Assembly: GCA_000934455.1 (NCBI GenBank)
Contig: KN892070.1
Span: 7,860 to 48,744, forward strand
Reading direction: 5' to 3'
DNA from: Apostichopus parvimensis
Lineage: Eukaryota; Echinodermata; Holothuroidea; Aspidochirotida; Stichopodidae
Length of the DNA stretch: 40,885 nt
Position numbers and translations under genes: made by a program
The notes under the pieces: model-generated
Told to the model about the DNA's origin: nothing
Seen by the model: the letters and a program-made list of their open reading frames with translations, nothing else
Database searches by the model: none
Shown here: positions 37,321 to 40,885 of the stretch, piece after piece
Numbering within the stretch: the first letter of the stretch is position 1
How the letters are laid out: each line of letters begins with the position of its first letter

Positions 37321-40300
37321 AACAATTTAAGTCTTCCCCAATATATTATCAGTTTCATATTTTTTTTTAAAACATCTACCCTCTGATACGTGAACTTTTG
37401 TTTGTGGTAGCTCCAAATTTAGAATGACGGGAAATTGTAAAGACATTACAAAATTCACATTTTTCCATGTTTAACATTAAAAACTAATTAAATTGAACGA
37501 AAGAAAAACTCCTCTCAATTAGGCTATAACTCAGCTAGCAAACTACTATTTTCAGAAACCGGAAATCAACATCCACTGAATAATGAATTTATCTTTAATA
37601 AAAGTAATTGCCATCGTAAAAAGTCCCGGCTTGGCAACTGAATAAAATATTGCTTCTTTCACATGTAGGTATCCTGTACGTTTTATAAAGTTGATGTCAT
37701 GAATTTTGTTAAATACAGTCAAACTAATATGAAGAAAGGTTAATAACGTGTCCTATATACAGCAGTGACATTCTATTTTGTAATTATTGCCAGTTCTCAA
37801 TACATTTTGTTCAGTAATATGAAACTCGGTATTTAAAAGAAATGCTCACAAAACACGCTGCATGGACAACATGCTCAGTGATATACAATTATAAACAGTG
37901 GGATATATGTGTGGTCTTCGATACAGAGTAAAGGAGCCTGTCCGAACACTCCAGACTATAACTTATAATTTACCACATGTAATCAGTAATTGCAATTGAG
38001 TTGTACGTGGAGTTGCTCTGACTTGCTCTAAACTGTGCTGTGCTACATAGTTTATTCGAGTACATATAGTAAACTTTGTACGGGAAGATTTGCTGGTATA
38101 GACTGAAAGTGTGAAGCTAACAGGAAGAAAGGCAATATTTCAATAGCGTTTGTTGAAACCCCATCTCACACCAGGCTCTTTATAGTTGACGAAATCGTTC
38201 AAAGGTAAGTTATATTTACTTCCATGTACAAAGTTAAATTTCTTCGGACAATTACTAATCCTTCTGTATACTCGAGGAAGTTAACTGCCAACGGACCACA
38301 GTAGGTGACGTGTAGCCCCAACGTGATGTCATCACTGGTGACATAATGTTCCTCGAACCTTTCATTTCCATTCTATAGTTTGGTTTTCCTTGAAACTGGT
38401 CTTAAATGATGTTTGCTTAATAAACAACCCATGAGTTCAATTATAAGGTTTGGTGATCTTTGCTCATTTTTTTCACAACTACTTTATTATTCTCCGTTTG
38501 TTTAAATTTTCAGGTTGCCCGCATGAGTATCGAAATTCTCAATGGACTTACAAAGTAAAATGGCATCAAAATTATCATGTCATGTCGAAAGTGATATTGA
38601 AAGTCGTATAGGCCTACACACTATTTATGGTCATTTATAAGCTGTACATGCGTACTGCTATTGAAACTGCCTTCCCCTAACTCAAACATGCGTTGGGATC
38701 CCTGTGCAATACATCAATGATGTTGATAGGGGTCATTTATCTCCTTCGGTCTCAGTATTTCTGAGAAAGTGGTCAGAAACTGAGATATACTTTCGTTCAT
38801 CGGATTATCGTCAGCGTGTATTAAGATGCGGCGGCAATCATTCATCTGTCTCGTGATTCTCGGTACAGTCATCAACAACAGAAGGCTTGAAATAAGTCGC
38901 GTTTATTCGAGGTTTTCATCCATGTTCATCAAATAGATATAAGGTTTCAAAATTAGCTATATGTTATGTCTAACTCTAACATGGATTCTTTGAACGAAAC
39001 TAAACATGCACTAGCGAGACATGACCGAAAGATCAATCATATCAACTGAATAATACCTGCTTATGGAGATATAAAAAAATGATGACTCGATTCTATTATA
39101 ATTTCCTTCCGATGTAAATCTGGGAAGCCTGTCCGTTCTACCGTGCACGCATAAACAAAACGTGCTTCAAATATTTCAAATTATTATAGTTTATTATATA
39201 GCAATCGGTGTGAACACAGGTAGCTGCTTTAACGATTCACGAAATAAGACAAGAAAGGGGGATGTAATATGGACGGGTATAATGACAGACATAATAGCCA
39301 TACGGTGACCAGAGGCCACCAGAGATTCATATTATTTTGCACAATTAGTAAATGGTAGGTTGGGGGGGGGGGGTACGCTAATGCAATTAGTACGGACATT
39401 TGACTTCTGTTGATCAAAATACGCAAGCATTATGGTAGCATACGCCTATTAAATGCCCCATTGACTGACACACTAAAAAATAGAAGTAATGTGGTCTCTA
39501 AGTCTAGACAGAAGTTCTCACTAGCTAAACAAGTTGGCCGTTCATGGCACCTTCAATTTTCCGTATCATGACCTCGCAGATTTATGCTATGAGAGCCTGA
39601 AGTTTTCGTCACTTGTAGGCAAACCTCTTTACTCACTTAAGGGGGGAAATGTACGCTGCTCCTGGGAGGCCTAGAGGGGTTTAAAACTGTCTCAATTGAC
39701 CCAATTTTGCACCACATGAACTTCCATTCATGCTCTTCAACATGCAAGCCACACAAAAAAAAACGATCCTGATTGATCACATATCAATAAAGATGTTCTC
39801 ATACTGCCGTTTGGTATTTTTCCTCGGGCTGATTGATATAGGCTATTATAGGAGTATGCCACCTTAAAAGCCCCCAGAAAATTGAGGGCGTTCACCCGAA
39901 ATAGTACTATCGAATGAAGTGATCTGAACAAAAGGATGAATAAATCAAACTTAGTACTGTAGAAATAGCGTAGCTGACATCGAACCGTGGATAGACTGTT
40001 TCAACTATATGACATCCCATAGAGGCTTGGCGAAGGTATTGTTAACCGCGTGAAAGCTAGGAATTTGCCCATCGTGAAGTGCATCCGTGTCGCATGTGTT
40101 AGTTTAGTAATGTTAACCACAGCACCCTCTGTTATTTTTGTTACTTGTATGTATGCATGTAAATGTTCCTTTTTTGTGTTGATAACTTGACCCTTTCAAA
40201 ATACAAACGCCAAATCAAAATTTTATCAAAAACGAAACGAATCGCATTAGTCGAATCCTATTTATTCAATGTATATTGTTTATTTCCTAGCTCTTCCTTA

Positions 40301-40885
40301 TGATCGATGTACAATTTAATTTCAATTTTGATACCGTAGATGTTTGGTTTTGCAATATCTTAATCTCGTATAAAAATTTACTTTGATTTCGCATGTTTTA
40401 TTCAATTATTGTGTTTGACGATAATTTTCGCACATAATGTACCATTGTTAATTTTTCTGCTCCTTTTATAAAATTTGTAAATTGACTCATCGCATTTGTC
40501 TTTAAATTTGATATAGGCCTATGTTGAATATGTCATTTGGAGTATTATCCATATTATGAATGCCTCAGTATGAATTCAATGTCGATTGTGCAGGCAATAT
40601 TTTCACTATTTTACAGTAATGATCACACTATCGTGATGATGTACTTTTTTAGCCGAAATAAAGATAATGAAAAGCTCAGACAAAAACATGCAATGTTTAT
40701 TTTCCAAACAGTCCAAAGCATTAACCGGACTCATGCGCCGACAAAGGCATCAGCCTTTATCCTTTTCATAACTTTACTTTGCAAGTTATGTAATATGCTT
40801 TGATACGTAATAAACCAATCACTATGACTAGCACCATTACGTAATGACTGTTTCTAACCTCCTGCCCCCCCCCCCCCCCCAACCT
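37321..40885. other. 5' intergenic flank, no supported coding gene
   Basis: This stretch is AT-rich, with a G12 run (39362-39373) and a C16 run (40865-40880). Short frames at 39229-39426, 39737-39931 and 40537-40803 show no recognisable protein. Possible plus-strand spliced noncoding exons (ending 38203, and from 38514) are treated as a finding. Confidence 0.45.

Overview
The window is eukaryotic, AT-rich and intron-dominated, with no bacterial-style gene packing. Its one gene I can support is the 5' half of a PARP6/PARP8-type mono-ADP-ribosyltransferase gene on the minus strand. The mobile-element load, the TAGCCTAA-type word bias and at least one element (27180-27544) that I associate from memory with sea-cucumber sequence point to an echinoderm, most likely a holothurian such as Apostichopus. 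That attribution is inference and needs a database search.

The gene reads right to left. Seven coding exons (36792-36876, 27786-27881, 25699-25788, 8661-8752, 3029-3223, 2431-2534, 1213-1273) splice with GT-AG borders and matching phases. They give 723 nt, or 241 codons without a stop. The conceptual protein holds the SEDYPDNT block and the later region ending in FLE that I recognise from vertebrate PARP8/PARP6, with a strongly acidic exon between them. The catalytic PARP domain and 3' end lie beyond the left edge. The start ATG (36876) follows an in-frame stop, and an overlapping 18-codon upstream ORF precedes it. The probable promoter lies at 36880-37320.

The introns (about 0.5 to 17 kb) carry the rest. 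Elements with clean insertion signatures are a hAT-type element with an 8-bp target duplication (15205-16406), a TTAA-flanked piggyBac-like MITE (27180-27544) and a tRNA-derived SINE (about 25851-26160) with a second tail copy at 31006-31118. There are also two or more dispersed families (2041-2308 / 20979-21231, and 7603-7914 / 18157-18481 with two fragments), a MITE whose end was tandemly duplicated (29533-30137), a 146-bp tandem repeat carrying DR1 nuclear-receptor motifs (13293-13606), a 46/47-bp minisatellite with a two-unit higher-order pattern (17586-17880), foldbacks, homopolymer C tracts (one spanning a 50-N assembly gap) and G-rich tracts.

Right of the gene (37.3-40.9 kb) I see no convincing coding sequence, only a weak candidate for spliced noncoding exons on the plus strand. 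I found no new gene system. The most noteworthy items are the RWD/UBC-like N-terminus of the PARP, the overlapping upstream ORF, and several structured mobile elements.
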